64,000 bases of DNA from Arcanobacterium bovis. GTDB taxonomy: Bacteria; Actinomycetota; Actinomycetes; Actinomycetales; Actinomycetaceae. The DNA is taken from positions 62,001-126,000 of the forward strand of contig NZ_SJDT01000003.1 of the NCBI RefSeq assembly GCF_004331995.1, written 5' to 3'. Each line of letters begins with the position of its first letter. Positions within the stretch are counted from its first letter, which is position 1. The notes below the pieces were generated by a model, which searched no databases, was not told where the DNA came from, and saw nothing but the letters and a program-made list of their open reading frames with translations. Position numbers and translations under genes: made by a program. Positions 52,908 to 62,570 of the stretch are shown piece after piece.

Positions 52908-55184
52908 TCAGCCTTTCTCTAAATAAGATGTTTCAGACGCACCCTCAAGTTCACGAACTTCGTGCGCTAACTGGGCATTCCTAACTAGATCAGGATCGCT
53001 GGCGATCAGCTTAACTGCAAATTCTTTTGCCTGCGTAATGATATTTTCGTCTTTAAGCACACTAAGAAATTGTAAGGAGCTGCGCTGTCCAGACTGCTGT
53101 GATCCCAGCACATTGCCTTCCGAGCGTAATTCAATATCTGCACGCGCCAGTTCAAAACCGTCGGTTGTGTGAGCAAAAGCTGCTAAACGCGCGTGTGCTA
53201 CCGTTCCGTCCGAGGCGGAATGTACCGCGAGGCACAAGCTTGGTCTGCTTCCACGCCCAATTCGTCCGCGCAGCTGATGAAGTTGTGAAAGACCAAAACG
53301 ATCAGCGTCCATAATAACCATAAGTGATGCACGCGGATTGTCGACGCCCACTTCGATCACTGTGGTAGAGACGAGCATTTGCACCTGCCCGTTGGCAAAA
53401 TCCGCCATGATCCGTTCTTTTTCCGCGCCTGCCATCTGCCCGTGAATAGCGGCAATATTGATGCCCTGCAACTGCGGTTTTTCCCGCAGCTCACCAAATA
53501 TTTTCTCCACCGAATTGAGCTCACGTTGCGGATCAGTTTCAAAGGCGGCCAAAGCTTGTACGACGCCGGTGCCACCGTGGTGCTCGTCGCTAACGTACTG
53601 CTCATCGCCGTCGTCTTCCGTATCCGTTGCCAAGATGCGCGGGCAGACTACGTAAACCTGCCCACCCGAATCGATCTCTTCACGCGCACGCTCCCAAATT
53701 CGATCAATCCAAGTTTCTTTCCACGCTGGCACGAGCTGCGTGGTAATCGGTGCGCGACCTTTGGGTAATTCAGCCAAGGTAGAAACGGACAAATCCCCGA
53801 AGGTAGTCATGGCCACGGTGCGCGGGATAGGCGTAGCAGTCATCACCAGCATATGCACGCCTTGTGCCAATTTATCGCGTTGATCAACTCCAAAACGATG
53901 CTGCTCATCGACGATAAGCAAGCCGAGAAAAGGAATCTGCACCCGATCTTGGATCAAGGCATGCGTGCCAATGATGAACTGTGCCTGACCAGAAGCAATC
54001 CGTAATAGCGCGGCTCGTTTTTCTTTCGCACTCATTGACCCTGTGAGGAGTTCGACCGTTATCGCATTCTCAGACGCGCCGAGCAGACCACCGTCAGCGA
54101 GCTCGCCCATGAGAGCTTTCACCGAATTAAAATGTTGCTGCGCCAGCACTTCTGTGGGGGCGAGCAAAACAGCTTGTTTACCAGCGTCAATTGCTTGGAG
54201 AATAGCTCGCACTGCTACAACAGTTTTGCCTGCTCCTACGTCGCCTTGCAGAAGACGACGCATGGGAACCTCGGTTGCCAAGTCGCTCGCGATTTCCTCG
54301 CCTACCTGGCGCTGACCTGCTGTAAGATCGAATGGCAACATCGAATCGAAAACCTGTAATACGCCGTCTTCCCTTCGCTTGCACACAGGCGCAGGCAAAA
54401 CGCGTGCCCGGTGCGCTCTTCGAGCCAAGACGGTTTGGAGCAAAACTGCCTCTTCGTACTTCATTCGCAGCTGAGCAGTGCGCCAATGCTCTTCCGTGGG
54501 CGGTTGATGGAGCCAGCGCAAAGCATCGAGACGGCTGGGAAGGTTGTTCTGTGCACGCCAGCCTTTGGGCAGCGGATCTGGCAAAATGCTTTCATTCAGC
54601 TGCGGGAGCAGAACCTCCACCGCACGGGCAATTTGCCATGACGGAACCTTTTGAGCAGCGTGATAGATCGGAATTGGTCGCGCAAGCTCCTGTGGATCAA
54701 CCGCAGCCCCATCATCTATCAATTCATATTCTGGGTGAGTGAGCTGCAAGGCACCGCGATAGGACGACACTGTTCCAGAAAAAATCGCTAATGCACCTGG
54801 TTCCAGCTTCATGGCATGAAATTTGAGCGGGCGTTCGTGCTTGGCGAAGAAAGTGAGTTCAAGTTCGTGCATGCCCTCACCGATCATCACGGTAAGAATG
54901 AAACCGCGCCGGTTATTCATTGGCCGAATATGTGACGAAAGGACGCGGGCTACAACGGTCACTGAGTCTCCTTCGTTGACCGCCTGTATTGGCATCAACT
55001 CCCCACGTTTGGCAAGACGGAAAGGGATATGAAAAACGAGATCCTGCACAGTGTGTAGGTTGAGTTTCGCCAGCGCATTTGCCGATCGCTTTCCAAGATA
55101 GCGTTCGAGCGGTGCGGAAAGAAGCCCCTGTTCTTCACAGTGCAATGCGGAAGAACTGTAATCATTCACGGCCTTTTCTTTCAC
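52908..55184 (-). CDS. recG: ATP-dependent DNA helicase RecG
   Basis: A 758-residue SF2 helicase that remodels stalled forks and Holliday junctions. It has an N-terminal OB/wedge domain (about 60-170), Walker A GDVGAGKTVVA, DEQH in LIVDEQHRFGV, ATPIPRT and the C-terminal motif VSTTVIEVGVDNP with QLRGRIGRG. The GTG start at 55184 has a weak ribosome site; a second GTG five codons later is an alternative. It begins the recG-rsmD-coaD-yceD-rnc-mutM run and is divergent from rpmB. Confidence 0.96.
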   Translation of the reverse strand: MKEKAVNDYSSSALHCEEQGLLSAPLERYLGKRSANALAKLNLHTVQDLVFHIPFRLAKRGELMPIQAVNEGDSVTVVARVLSSHIRPMNNRRGFILTVMIGEGMHELELTFFAKHERPLKFHAMKLEPGALAIFSGTVSSYRGALQLTHPEYELIDDGAAVDPQELARPIPIYHAAQKVPSWQIARAVEVLLPQLNESILPDPLPKGWRAQNNLPSRLDALRWLHQPPTEEHWRTAQLRMKYEEAVLLQTVLARRAHRARVLPAPVCKRREDGVLQVFDSMLPFDLTAGQRQVGEEIASDLATEVPMRRLLQGDVGAGKTVVAVRAILQAIDAGKQAVLLAPTEVLAQQHFNSVKALMGELADGGLLGASENAITVELLTGSMSAKEKRAALLRIASGQAQFIIGTHALIQDRVQIPFLGLLIVDEQHRFGVDQRDKLAQGVHMLVMTATPIPRTVAMTTFGDLSVSTLAELPKGRAPITTQLVPAWKETWIDRIWERAREEIDSGGQVYVVCPRILATDTEDDGDEQYVSDEHHGGTGVVQALAAFETDPQRELNSVEKIFGELREKPQLQGINIAAIHGQMAGAEKERIMADFANGQVQMLVSTTVIEVGVDNPRASLMVIMDADRFGLSQLHQLRGRIGRGSRPSLCLAVHSASDGTVAHARLAAFAHTTDGFELARADIELRSEGNVLGSQQSGQRSSLQFLSVLKDENIITQAKEFAVKLIASDPDLVRNAQLAHEVRELEGASETSYLEKG

Positions 55185-55336
55185 ACTTCAAGGATACCTA
55201 GCGAAACGCTGTTTTGGTGATTCAGTGGCTTTAACATTCCTCATGCTTGTAGTGAACGGATACTCATTGTGAACGCGGTATTCGTAACGAACATGATAAT
55301 CGTGACGAACGTGCCCAATACCACTGGTTCGCCCGC

Positions 55337-55366
55337 TTGGTTAATCATCAGCTTTTGCGATAGTAT
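55337..55366 (+). promoter_or_regulatory. Probable rpmB promoter
   Basis: TTGGTT (55337-55342) and TAGTAT (55361-55366) are 18 bases apart. Transcription would start near 55373, giving a leader of about 60 bases with AAGGAG before the GTG start. Confidence 0.45.
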
Positions 55367-55431
55367 TTTTCAGTTGCCATTTTGGTACCGGACGACGATC
55401 GCGTCCGATAAAACGAACGAAGGAGAAAACC

Positions 55432-55623
55432 GTGGCCTCTGTATGTGACGTCTGCGGCAAGGGCCCGGGCTTCGGCAAGAGCGTCTCGCACTCCCACGTG
55501 CGTACCAGCCGTCGCTGGAACCCGAACATTCAGCGTGTTCGCGCACTCGTTAAGGGTGCTCCTAAGCGTCTGAATGTGTGCACCTCCTGCCTCAAGGCTG
55601 GTAAGGTAACCCGCAATATCTGA
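55432..55623 (+). CDS. rpmB: 50S ribosomal protein L28, zinc-binding form
   Basis: A 63-residue L28. The N-terminal CDVCGKGPGFGKSVSHSH and the later CTSCLKAGKV supply four cysteines, so this is the zinc-ribbon (C+) form. GTG start with AAGGAG six bases upstream. The gene is single and is closed by an intrinsic terminator. Confidence 0.97.
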   Translation: MASVCDVCGKGPGFGKSVSHSHVRTSRRWNPNIQRVRALVKGAPKRLNVCTSCLKAGKVTRNI

Positions 55624-55639
55624 TTGCGAATAAACGCTA

Positions 55640-55665
55640 AAAGCCCCGCTCAAGAGCGGGGCTTT
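55640..55665 (+). terminator. Intrinsic terminator of rpmB
   Basis: AAAGCCCCGCT (55640-55650) pairs with AGCGGGGCTTT (55655-55665), followed by TTGTTTTTC. This is the most canonical terminator in the window. Confidence 0.93.
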
Positions 55666-55873
55666 TTGTTTTTCTTACAGCTTGGTCTTGTTTTTGCTCT
55701 TTAAGTCGCTTTAAGTCTGGTTTTGGACGAAAAGAGCGGGTTAACCCCCAAAAGTTTATTTCGCACAACATACTCATGTGCTATATTGGTTAGAATTAAA
55801 CATTGATGTTTGATATCGCTTCGCAATACTACAACAAAGAAGTTTAGCCAAGATTATTTTAGTGGAGGTCATC

Positions 55874-56299
55874 ATGCATGAGCAGTTCAACAAAGTTCTC
55901 ACTCAAGGCATTCCGTGGATACTATTCGTAATTTGGGCGTGGTATATTACTTTCACCCTTGAAGCAACTCCACTTCGGGTAGCAACCATCGCAGCAGGCA
56001 TTGCAATCACTGTAACCACAGTTCTCAACGTCTCCCTTATCTTCCAACACTTCACTCGATGCGCTTTCTACATTCGGCTAAGTCAGTTCGTATTCTGTGT
56101 TGCTGGATTGTTTTTCTCGGCGGGCGTTATCGCCGCGAGCAGGTCTAGTAAGGACACAGCCTCTCTACTAGCTGACAATTTTCAGGCAGTCACAGTCCCT
56201 TGCCTCATTTGTTTTGTAGGCATCACGTTATTCGGAGTCCAGACGGTTATTGAATTCCGAAAGCACGCAGGAAGGCGCGCCGCATCCACACGCGTATAA
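55874..56299 (+). CDS. Small four-helix membrane protein, unknown function
   Basis: A 141-residue protein with four predicted transmembrane helices (about 10-30, 35-58, 65-88, 108-130) and a short basic C-terminal tail. I recognise no family. ATG 55874 has GGAGGT close upstream; an in-frame GTG four codons earlier would include the ribosome site itself. A TATATT box near 55791 may be its promoter. The amino-acid permease gene begins 100 bases downstream. Confidence 0.65.
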   Translation: MHEQFNKVLTQGIPWILFVIWAWYITFTLEATPLRVATIAAGIAITVTTVLNVSLIFQHFTRCAFYIRLSQFVFCVAGLFFSAGVIAASRSSKDTASLLADNFQAVTVPCLICFVGITLFGVQTVIEFRKHAGRRAASTRV

Positions 56300-56399
56300 C
56301 GGCGTCGTCCCAAAAAATGAAACTCTGGTCTCGATATCTGACGCTCGTAATAGACTTGTAGCACCGAAAATACATTTCACTGCAGGTCAAAGGACTACC

Positions 56400-57830
56400 A
56401 TGCACTCGCATTCACAAGTACACGAGCACACGCAGCTCGAACGCCGGCTCACGAGCGCTCAGATCTCAATGATCGCTCTTTCAGGAGCACTTGGAACTGG
56501 ACTTTTTCTTGGTGCAGGCTCAACAATCGCACACGCAGGACCTGCTACCATCATTTCCTATGCGCTAGCAGGTTGCTTGGCACTTTCTGTGGTGTGGGCG
56601 CTGGCGGAAATGGTGAGCGCACATCCGGTTCCTGGCGGGCACGGAGCCATTGCAGCCACCCATCTCGGCAAACTCGGTGGCTATGTGACGCGCTGGAACT
56701 TTGCAATTACTATGCTCACAGCCGTTGGAGCCGAAGTTACGGCTGCCGCAACCTATTTCCAATATTGGTTCCCGAATCTTAATTTGGGTCTCGGCACAGC
56801 GCTTTGCTCTCTTTTCATCGTCACACTCAATCTCGCCACAGTCCGCCTCTACGGCAGCTCTGAGTATTGGTTTTCGATGATTAAAGTTACGGCCATCGTC
56901 GTCTTCATTATCCTTGGTCTCGCCGTAGTATTTACCGGTTGGCCTAGCCAAAATGAGCCACTCGGCTTTGTAAACCTCACGGTCGACGGCGGTTTCGCTC
57001 CACACGGCGTCACGGGCATTCTACTCGCTTCATGCATGGCAGTCTTCAGCTTTGGTGGAGTGGAAAATGTATCCGTTTCCGCAGCTGAAAGCGAGAATCC
57101 TGAGCGAGATATTCCGCGTGCAGCGTCTACGATGATCTGGCGCCTGCTCATCTTCTACATTTTCGCAATCGCAGTGATCGTGGCACTCCAACCTTGGACA
57201 ACCACAGTTGCCGAATCTGGACACGCAGACTCTTCACCTTTTGTTAAAGTTCTTGACTCTGCAGGCTTTGCTGGAGCAGGGCACGTGATGAACGCGATTT
57301 TGATTGTTGCTGCTCTTTCCGCAGCAAATGGTTGCCTTTACACCGGTTCACGCATGATTCATTCACTCGCACTCGATGGTATGGCGCCACGTTTTGCGGC
57401 ACGCACCACCGATCAAGGTTCGCCTCGTGGTGCTGTTCTTCTTGCCACTCTGTGCTTCTTTATTGCGTCGGCATTGGCGATCTTTAGCCCCGACACCGCA
57501 TTTATGAGTCTCTATGGCGCAGCAACGGTTGGAATCCTTGTTACCTGGATACTCGTGATGCTTACGCATATCAAATTCCGCAAGCATTGGGACGAGCGCG
57601 GACTCCCCCGTCCACCAGCGCGTCTGCTCGGAGCCCCTGTCATTAACGTCGTGGTGATTGCAGCGTGCATCGCAATCTTCATTGCCCTGCGCAATTTACT
57701 TCCTGTTGTATGGAGTGCCGGCATACCGTACCTGGCGATCTTGATGTTCTCATACTTCATAGTGAATGCAGTTCGAGATCTGCCAGAACCTGCACCTTTG
57801 CAGATCGGTAGTGACTCAGACTCCCAGTAA
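56400..57830 (+). CDS. Amino acid permease (APC superfamily, AAT type)
   Basis: A 476-residue permease with about 12 transmembrane helices. The helix 1 signature is MIALSGALGTGLFLGAG, and FSFGGVENVSVSAAESENPERDIPRA is the conserved loop after helix 6. It probably imports one or more amino acids by proton symport; specificity is unknown. The N-terminus is His-rich (HSHSQVHEH). AAAGGACT precedes ATG 56400; the longer in-frame reading overlaps the upstream gene and has no membrane-protein homology. Confidence 0.9.
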   Translation: MHSHSQVHEHTQLERRLTSAQISMIALSGALGTGLFLGAGSTIAHAGPATIISYALAGCLALSVVWALAEMVSAHPVPGGHGAIAATHLGKLGGYVTRWNFAITMLTAVGAEVTAAATYFQYWFPNLNLGLGTALCSLFIVTLNLATVRLYGSSEYWFSMIKVTAIVVFIILGLAVVFTGWPSQNEPLGFVNLTVDGGFAPHGVTGILLASCMAVFSFGGVENVSVSAAESENPERDIPRAASTMIWRLLIFYIFAIAVIVALQPWTTTVAESGHADSSPFVKVLDSAGFAGAGHVMNAILIVAALSAANGCLYTGSRMIHSLALDGMAPRFAARTTDQGSPRGAVLLATLCFFIASALAIFSPDTAFMSLYGAATVGILVTWILVMLTHIKFRKHWDERGLPRPPARLLGAPVINVVVIAACIAIFIALRNLLPVVWSAGIPYLAILMFSYFIVNAVRDLPEPAPLQIGSDSDSQ

Positions 57831-57927
57831 TCACGTTCTCAAATACCACCACCAGTTCTGACAAAATTGTGAGGTCGCATGGCGTGCATGCGACTTCTTG
57901 AGCTACAAAGCAACCTTGCAGAACAAA

Positions 57928-57973
57928 GTTTTGCCCCTCATATATCCACACAGTGCGAAGTGAGGGGCAGAAC
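57928..57973. terminator. Hairpin between the permease gene and thiL
   Basis: Bases 57928-57940 pair with 57961-57973 (one G-U pair) around a 20-base loop; a second small stem, 57874-57881 with 57887-57894, lies nearby. The position between convergent genes suggests termination. Confidence 0.5.
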
Positions 57974-58067
57974 TCGACTTAAAGGGGCAAGTTTTATTTG
58001 CGGAAACGAGAGATTCTCCCCTTCTCTCGCCTACGGACAATACGTATCATTCATGGAAACGATTCCG

Positions 58068-59033
58068 TCATTTATGAAAGTGATCCCAGCCGCCCGCAGC
58101 ACCGTAGTTTATGCCGTTGATGCTCACTCGGCCATCCACATCCGGACCTTTCACCTGCCCAATCACAGTGAACCCATCGGGAACCGGAGTGCCAGCTTTC
58201 ATCGTTGCCAAGAAGCCGTGGTCCTCCCCTCCCTCACAGAGCCAATGACGCCGGTCTGCCGCGACTCTCCCAGCTGCCTTACCCAAATCGCCGAGGTACT
58301 TTCCCAAAGCACGATCGTCAATATCGATCCACACCCGCGAACGGTGCGCTATTCGCCGACAATCCTTAATCAACCCATCCGAGACGTCCATCATTGCCGT
58401 CAAATTACCAGCTTTTGCTGCTGCTAAAGCCGTTTCCAACGGAGGTTTCGGCCGCAAAAAGTCATCGATAAGAGCGGCTAATTCTGGCTCAACCGTTTCA
58501 CGAGTATACCCAGCCTCAAGCAGGGCAAGACCAGCCATGCCGTGCCCCAACACACCAGTATGAATGAGCAAATCACCTGGTTGGGCGCCTGAGCGTAGGA
58601 TCGGCTGCTCCACATCTCCGAGCACGGTTACTGATATGGAAATATATTCACCGCTCACGAGGTCGCCACCATCAACACCAACACCGAGCGGTTCGCACGC
58701 ATCGCGCATACCAGCCGCAAAATCAAGCAGCCATTCCATTTCGGTGCTACTTGGAAAAGCGAGTCCTACAACTAACGTGCGTGGTAGGGCACCCATGGCT
58801 ACCGAATCGGCTAAATTCTGGGTTGCAGCGCGATAGCCTACGTCATACCCAGTAGACCAATCGGTTCTAAAATGCACATTTTCATTAAGAAGATCAACTG
58901 AAATGGCGGTTTTATAGGCGAAATCGAGTACTGCGCAATCATCACCACTTGGAACCACGATATTCGCAGCTTGTGGCAACACATTTACTAATTTAGCAAT
59001 GATCTCATCTTCGGAAAGTTCACTTACACGCAT
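58068..59033 (-). CDS. thiL: Thiamine-monophosphate kinase
   Basis: A 321-residue enzyme that phosphorylates thiamine phosphate to thiamine pyrophosphate. It has PSGDDCAVLDF, the metal-binding DSVAMGALPRTLVVGL, GVGVDGGDLVSG and MMDVSDGLIKD. It completes the pathway begun by thiM-thiE-thiD, but lies in the ddl-thiL-rpmB-recG order of actinobacteria rather than under the TPP riboswitch. No clear ribosome site is seen before ATG 59033, so a leaderless start is possible. Confidence 0.95.
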   Translation of the reverse strand: MRVSELSEDEIIAKLVNVLPQAANIVVPSGDDCAVLDFAYKTAISVDLLNENVHFRTDWSTGYDVGYRAATQNLADSVAMGALPRTLVVGLAFPSSTEMEWLLDFAAGMRDACEPLGVGVDGGDLVSGEYISISVTVLGDVEQPILRSGAQPGDLLIHTGVLGHGMAGLALLEAGYTRETVEPELAALIDDFLRPKPPLETALAAAKAGNLTAMMDVSDGLIKDCRRIAHRSRVWIDIDDRALGKYLGDLGKAAGRVAADRRHWLCEGGEDHGFLATMKAGTPVPDGFTVIGQVKGPDVDGRVSINGINYGAAGGWDHFHK

Positions 59034-59054
59034 ATGTTAATCATGCCAAAACGA

Positions 59055-59089
59055 CTTGTGGCTCGCACCGTTTCGGCGCGAGCCACAAG
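59055..59089 (-). terminator. Hairpin after the FMN reductase gene
   Basis: CTTGTGGCTCGC (59055-59066) pairs exactly with 59078-59089. It lies between the reductase stop and thiL on the minus strand. No T-run follows. Confidence 0.6.
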
Positions 59090-59114
59090 AGCAAGATTCA
59101 CATCTCACAAAATG

Positions 59115-59654
59115 TTACTTGGTGTTTTCCTTCACGAACTCTGCGAATGCCCCGATCCAGGACTTCAAGAATTCCTTGGCATCGGCATTAGCTTCGCCCT
59201 CTGCCAAGCCTGTGGTGAGAGCATTGATATAGCCCTCCGGCTGACCCATGAGCTTCACGTTGAAGAACTGGAGCATAGCCCGCAAAGTTTGCTGACCCGC
59301 TGCGGTACCAATACCCGAAGGCGATGCACCAATAGTAGCAATTGGCTTTCCACCAAGCGCCCATTCTCCATAAGGACGCGAGCTCCACTCAATTGCGTTG
59401 TGCAGTGCTGCCGAGAAGCTCCGGTTGTGCTCAGGCGTTACCAATACCACGCCGTCAGCGCTACCTAGCAAAGCCTTGAAATCGCGCGCTACCTGCGGGA
59501 AATCGCCGTCATAATCGCGGCTGTATAGCGGGAGATCCTTGATCGATGCCTCGACCATCTCTACCCCTTCGGGCGCCAAATCGTGTAATTCTTTTGCGAG
59601 TCGGCGGTTAATTGAATCCTCGGCGAGAGATCCCACAATGTAAACAATCTTCAT
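59115..59654 (-). CDS. NADPH-dependent FMN reductase-like flavoprotein
   Basis: A 179-residue flavodoxin-fold oxidoreductase, probably a quinone, azo or chromate-type reductase. The phosphate-binding loop is VGSLAEDSINRRLA, and LVTPEHNRSFSAALHNAIEW is the FMN-binding motif (usually PEYN). GASPSGIGTAAGQQTLR is also conserved. ATG 59654 is where homology begins; a longer reading adds 29 residues lying over the operator. The 28-bp palindrome 68 bases upstream suggests control by a dimeric repressor. Confidence 0.88.
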   Translation of the reverse strand: MKIVYIVGSLAEDSINRRLAKELHDLAPEGVEMVEASIKDLPLYSRDYDGDFPQVARDFKALLGSADGVVLVTPEHNRSFSAALHNAIEWSSRPYGEWALGGKPIATIGASPSGIGTAAGQQTLRAMLQFFNVKLMGQPEGYINALTTGLAEGEANADAKEFLKSWIGAFAEFVKENTK

Positions 59655-59721
59655 AACTTTCACATACCCTTTGAACGTTGTACCAGTGGGACTTATCTTC
59701 ACTGGCAATTTCACTTTACCC

Positions 59722-59749
59722 ATTAATAGTTGAATATTCAACTATTAAT
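59722..59749. promoter_or_regulatory. 28-bp perfect palindrome, probable operator
   Basis: Bases 59722-59749 are self-complementary over the full 28 bp, with half-site ATTAATAGTTGAAT. The shape, an AT-rich uninterrupted palindrome with a TTGAATATTCAA core, is like sites of MarR-family repressors. It lies upstream of the FMN reductase and 65 bases from the ddl end. No regulator gene is adjacent. Confidence 0.7.
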
Positions 59750-59813
59750 TCTTCTGTTCGCTTACAGTAAATCACTTGCTCAATTGCAGGGCAATATGTC
59801 GCACCAATCTGGC

Positions 59814-60938
59814 TTAGTGCAGACCCGTTCCACGCTCCAAAGCCAAAGAAATAAGCTCGTCTACGAGCTCAGCGTAGCTCAGCCCAGCCTCTTCCCACAT
59901 CACCGGATACATGGAAAACGGCGTGAATCCGGGCATTGTATTGATCTCATTGATCAAAATATCGCCATCATTGGTTAAAAAGAAATCTACGCGAGTTAGA
60001 CCCTCACACTCGAAGGCATCAAAGGTTCGAACCGCCATCTCACGCATACGCTCAGTAGTGTGTGCGTCTACCTCGGCAGGCACTTGCATACGCAAACCTG
60101 CGGTGTCGACGTACTTGTGCTCAAAATCGTAAAAAGCCGCATCTTGCTGCGATAAAACTACTTCACCAAGCATTGCGGCACGAGTCGGCTCATCTCCGTG
60201 CCCACCAAGCACTGCACATTCGATTTCTCGCCCGCTAATCCCCTGTTCAATCACTACCTTCGGATCAACTTCGTGAGCGCGCTCCACAGCAATCTCAAGC
60301 TCGTCGAGCGTATCGACGCGCGAAATCCCGAGCGAGGAACCAGCACGCGCAGGCTTCACAAACACTGGGAATTGCAGTTTGGACACATCATCAATGACGG
60401 CGGCGCGCTGCGTGCTCCAACGGCGTCGGTTCGCAACCACGTACGGACCCACCGGAATTCCCGCCGATTCCAATACGACCTTCATGAATCCCTTATCCAT
60501 GCCAGCTGCCGACGCAAACACGCCACAGCCCACGTAAGGAATATTTGCCATTTCTAGCAGCCCCTGGATAGTGCCGTCTTCACCAAAAGCGCCGTGGAGC
60601 AGCGGGAACACTACATCAACGGCTCCCAAAGAGCGCACTACCTCGCCGCTATCAGCCGCAACTACCATCAGCTCTTGCGAGCCATCACCCGGGGCCAAAA
60701 CCACACGTTCGTCACTCGGAGGAACCTCCGTGGATGCACTGTTAAGCTGCAATTTCTCCGGATCAGTTTCACCTGGCACCCACGTTCCATCTTTGCGAAT
60801 TGCTATGGAGACGACGTCGTAGCGCTGCGAATCAAGGGATGCCATTACAGCACCTGCGGTCGCGCAGGAAATTGGGTGCTCGCCTGATGATCCTCCATAG
60901 ATTAAGGCAATGCGAATTTTTTGCGGTTCATTGGTCAT
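59814..60938 (-). CDS. ddl: D-alanine--D-alanine ligase
   Basis: A 374-residue ATP-grasp enzyme making the D-Ala-D-Ala dipeptide for peptidoglycan. Conserved parts are ALIYGGSSGEHPISCATA, FPLLHGAFGEDGTIQGLLE, FVKPARAGSSLGISRV, RVDFFLTNDGDILINEINTMPGF and the final helix. The active-site Tyr/Lys region was not resolved well enough to predict D-Lac specificity. It follows murA by 99 bases. Confidence 0.96.
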   Translation of the reverse strand: MTNEPQKIRIALIYGGSSGEHPISCATAGAVMASLDSQRYDVVSIAIRKDGTWVPGETDPEKLQLNSASTEVPPSDERVVLAPGDGSQELMVVAADSGEVVRSLGAVDVVFPLLHGAFGEDGTIQGLLEMANIPYVGCGVFASAAGMDKGFMKVVLESAGIPVGPYVVANRRRWSTQRAAVIDDVSKLQFPVFVKPARAGSSLGISRVDTLDELEIAVERAHEVDPKVVIEQGISGREIECAVLGGHGDEPTRAAMLGEVVLSQQDAAFYDFEHKYVDTAGLRMQVPAEVDAHTTERMREMAVRTFDAFECEGLTRVDFFLTNDGDILINEINTMPGFTPFSMYPVMWEEAGLSYAELVDELISLALERGTGLH

Positions 60939-61037
60939 GGATTCAATCCTACCGTTGTAAAAATTTTAATGAAACGATCAACATAGCTCGCTCGCCACAA
61001 TGACTCTCAACGCATCAATCGCATTTACTCGCTATGA

Positions 61038-62357
61038 CTACGCCTTCTCGACGTTGGCACCGAGAGCATGCAGTTTATGCATGAAATGCTCATAACCACG
61101 GTTGATAATATCGATGCCATGCACGGTTGATTCACCTTCAGCCGCCAAGGCCGCAATCAAATGAGAGAATCCGCCGCGCAGATCTGGCACCTCAATATCG
61201 GCCCCTATGAGCTGCGTAGGGCCTTGAATAACCGCAGAATGGAAGTAATTCTCGCGTCCGAAACGGCACTGCTTTGATCCCAAACACTCGCTATACACTT
61301 GAATATGAGCGCCCATCTGATTGAGTGCCTCAGTAAAGCCAAAACGGTTCTCGTAAACAGTTTCATGCACAATTGACACACCAACAGCCTGCGTCAATGC
61401 CACCACCATCGGCTGCTGCCAGTCGGTCATAAATCCAGGATGCACATCCGTTTCAATCGGTAGAGACTTCAATTCCGTGCCTGGATGCCAGAAGCGGATG
61501 CCGTCGTCGTAAATATCGAACTGACCCCCAACTTTGCGGAACACGTTGAGAAAATTCATCATCGATTCTTGTTGCGCACCACGCACAGTAATATCACCCT
61601 TGGTAGCAAGCGCAGCACATGCCCACGAGCCAGCCTCTATGCGATCAGCCAGTGCGGTGTGTCGATAGCCGTGCAGCTCACGAACACCCTCGATATGGAT
61701 CGTGCGATCGGTGTCTACCGTAATCAGGGCACCCATCTTCTGCAATACTGCAATAAGATCCATAATCTCTGGTTCAACAGCGGCACCGGTCAGTTCGGTA
61801 ACTCCACGGGCTCGAACAGCTGCAAGTAGCGTCTGTTCCGTGGCACCTACCGACGGATACGGCAAATGCACTTTCTTCGCTTTCAACCCATGAGGAGCCG
61901 TGAGGTGCAAGCCAAGATCCTCAACCGAACGACGCGCCCCAAAATCTTCCAAAACCGCCAAATGGAAATCAACTGGACGATCTCCAATATGGCATCCGCC
62001 CAAGTCAGGAATGAATGCTTCGCCTAAAGCGTGCAGCAACGGACCGCAGAACAGAATCGGAATGCGAGACGAGCCAGCAAGCGCCTCCACTTCTGCAGGA
62101 TCTGGTAGATGAATCTTGCCAGGAGTGATTTCGAGAACTCCGGCTTCTTGGTCGTAATTAACTTCTGCACCGTGTGCGCGCAGCAGCTGACTCACCACAT
62201 CGACATCACGAATAAGCGGTACATTTCGCAAAACGGACGTTTCCTCTGTGAGGAGCGCGGCAACCATGGCTTTAGAAACGAAATTCTTTGCACCACGAAC
62301 CGTGATTTCGCCTTGGAGTGGGTGCCCGCCCACTACCTTCAAAACGCCACTAGACAT
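61038..62357 (-). CDS. murA: UDP-N-acetylglucosamine 1-carboxyvinyltransferase
   Basis: A 439-residue enzyme for the first committed step of peptidoglycan synthesis. The active-site Cys is present (C122 in DLGGCHIGDRPVD), which is the fosfomycin-sensitive form, unlike the Asp form of mycobacteria. RGAKNFVSKAMVAALL contains the conserved KN pair. AAGGAG lies six bases before the ATG. It is upstream of ddl and downstream of leuD on the same strand. Confidence 0.96.
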   Translation of the reverse strand: MSSGVLKVVGGHPLQGEITVRGAKNFVSKAMVAALLTEETSVLRNVPLIRDVDVVSQLLRAHGAEVNYDQEAGVLEITPGKIHLPDPAEVEALAGSSRIPILFCGPLLHALGEAFIPDLGGCHIGDRPVDFHLAVLEDFGARRSVEDLGLHLTAPHGLKAKKVHLPYPSVGATEQTLLAAVRARGVTELTGAAVEPEIMDLIAVLQKMGALITVDTDRTIHIEGVRELHGYRHTALADRIEAGSWACAALATKGDITVRGAQQESMMNFLNVFRKVGGQFDIYDDGIRFWHPGTELKSLPIETDVHPGFMTDWQQPMVVALTQAVGVSIVHETVYENRFGFTEALNQMGAHIQVYSECLGSKQCRFGRENYFHSAVIQGPTQLIGADIEVPDLRGGFSHLIAALAAEGESTVHGIDIINRGYEHFMHKLHALGANVEKA

Positions 62358-62508
62358 TCATTACTCCTTCTTCGCTTGAACCCCTCAAGCGAACACTGAA
62401 TACCACAATACAGGCTAAATGCCGATATTAGGCACAGAAAGAGTGCTAAGTCTACCACGTACTGCGAGAAAGGTACATGGTACTGCGTCGTCATCTAGTG
62501 AACGCCTC

Positions 62509-62570
62509 GCCGTCAGACACCTGCCGCTTCGGAGGCAATGCTACGTTGCCGTCAGACACCTGCCGCTTCG
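62509..62570. repeat. 23-bp direct repeat at the leuD 3' end
   Basis: The same 23 bases occur at 62509-62531 and 62548-62570, 39 bases apart. The second copy covers the last codons and stop of leuD; the first lies in the gap to murA. Confidence 0.8.

Noticed and set aside
55252-55310. Repeated GAACG motifs and a possible Zur box upstream of rpmB
   Set aside because: Spacing is irregular (17, 15, 18 bases), no palindrome is formed, and L28 here is the zinc-containing form, which is not usually Zur-controlled.
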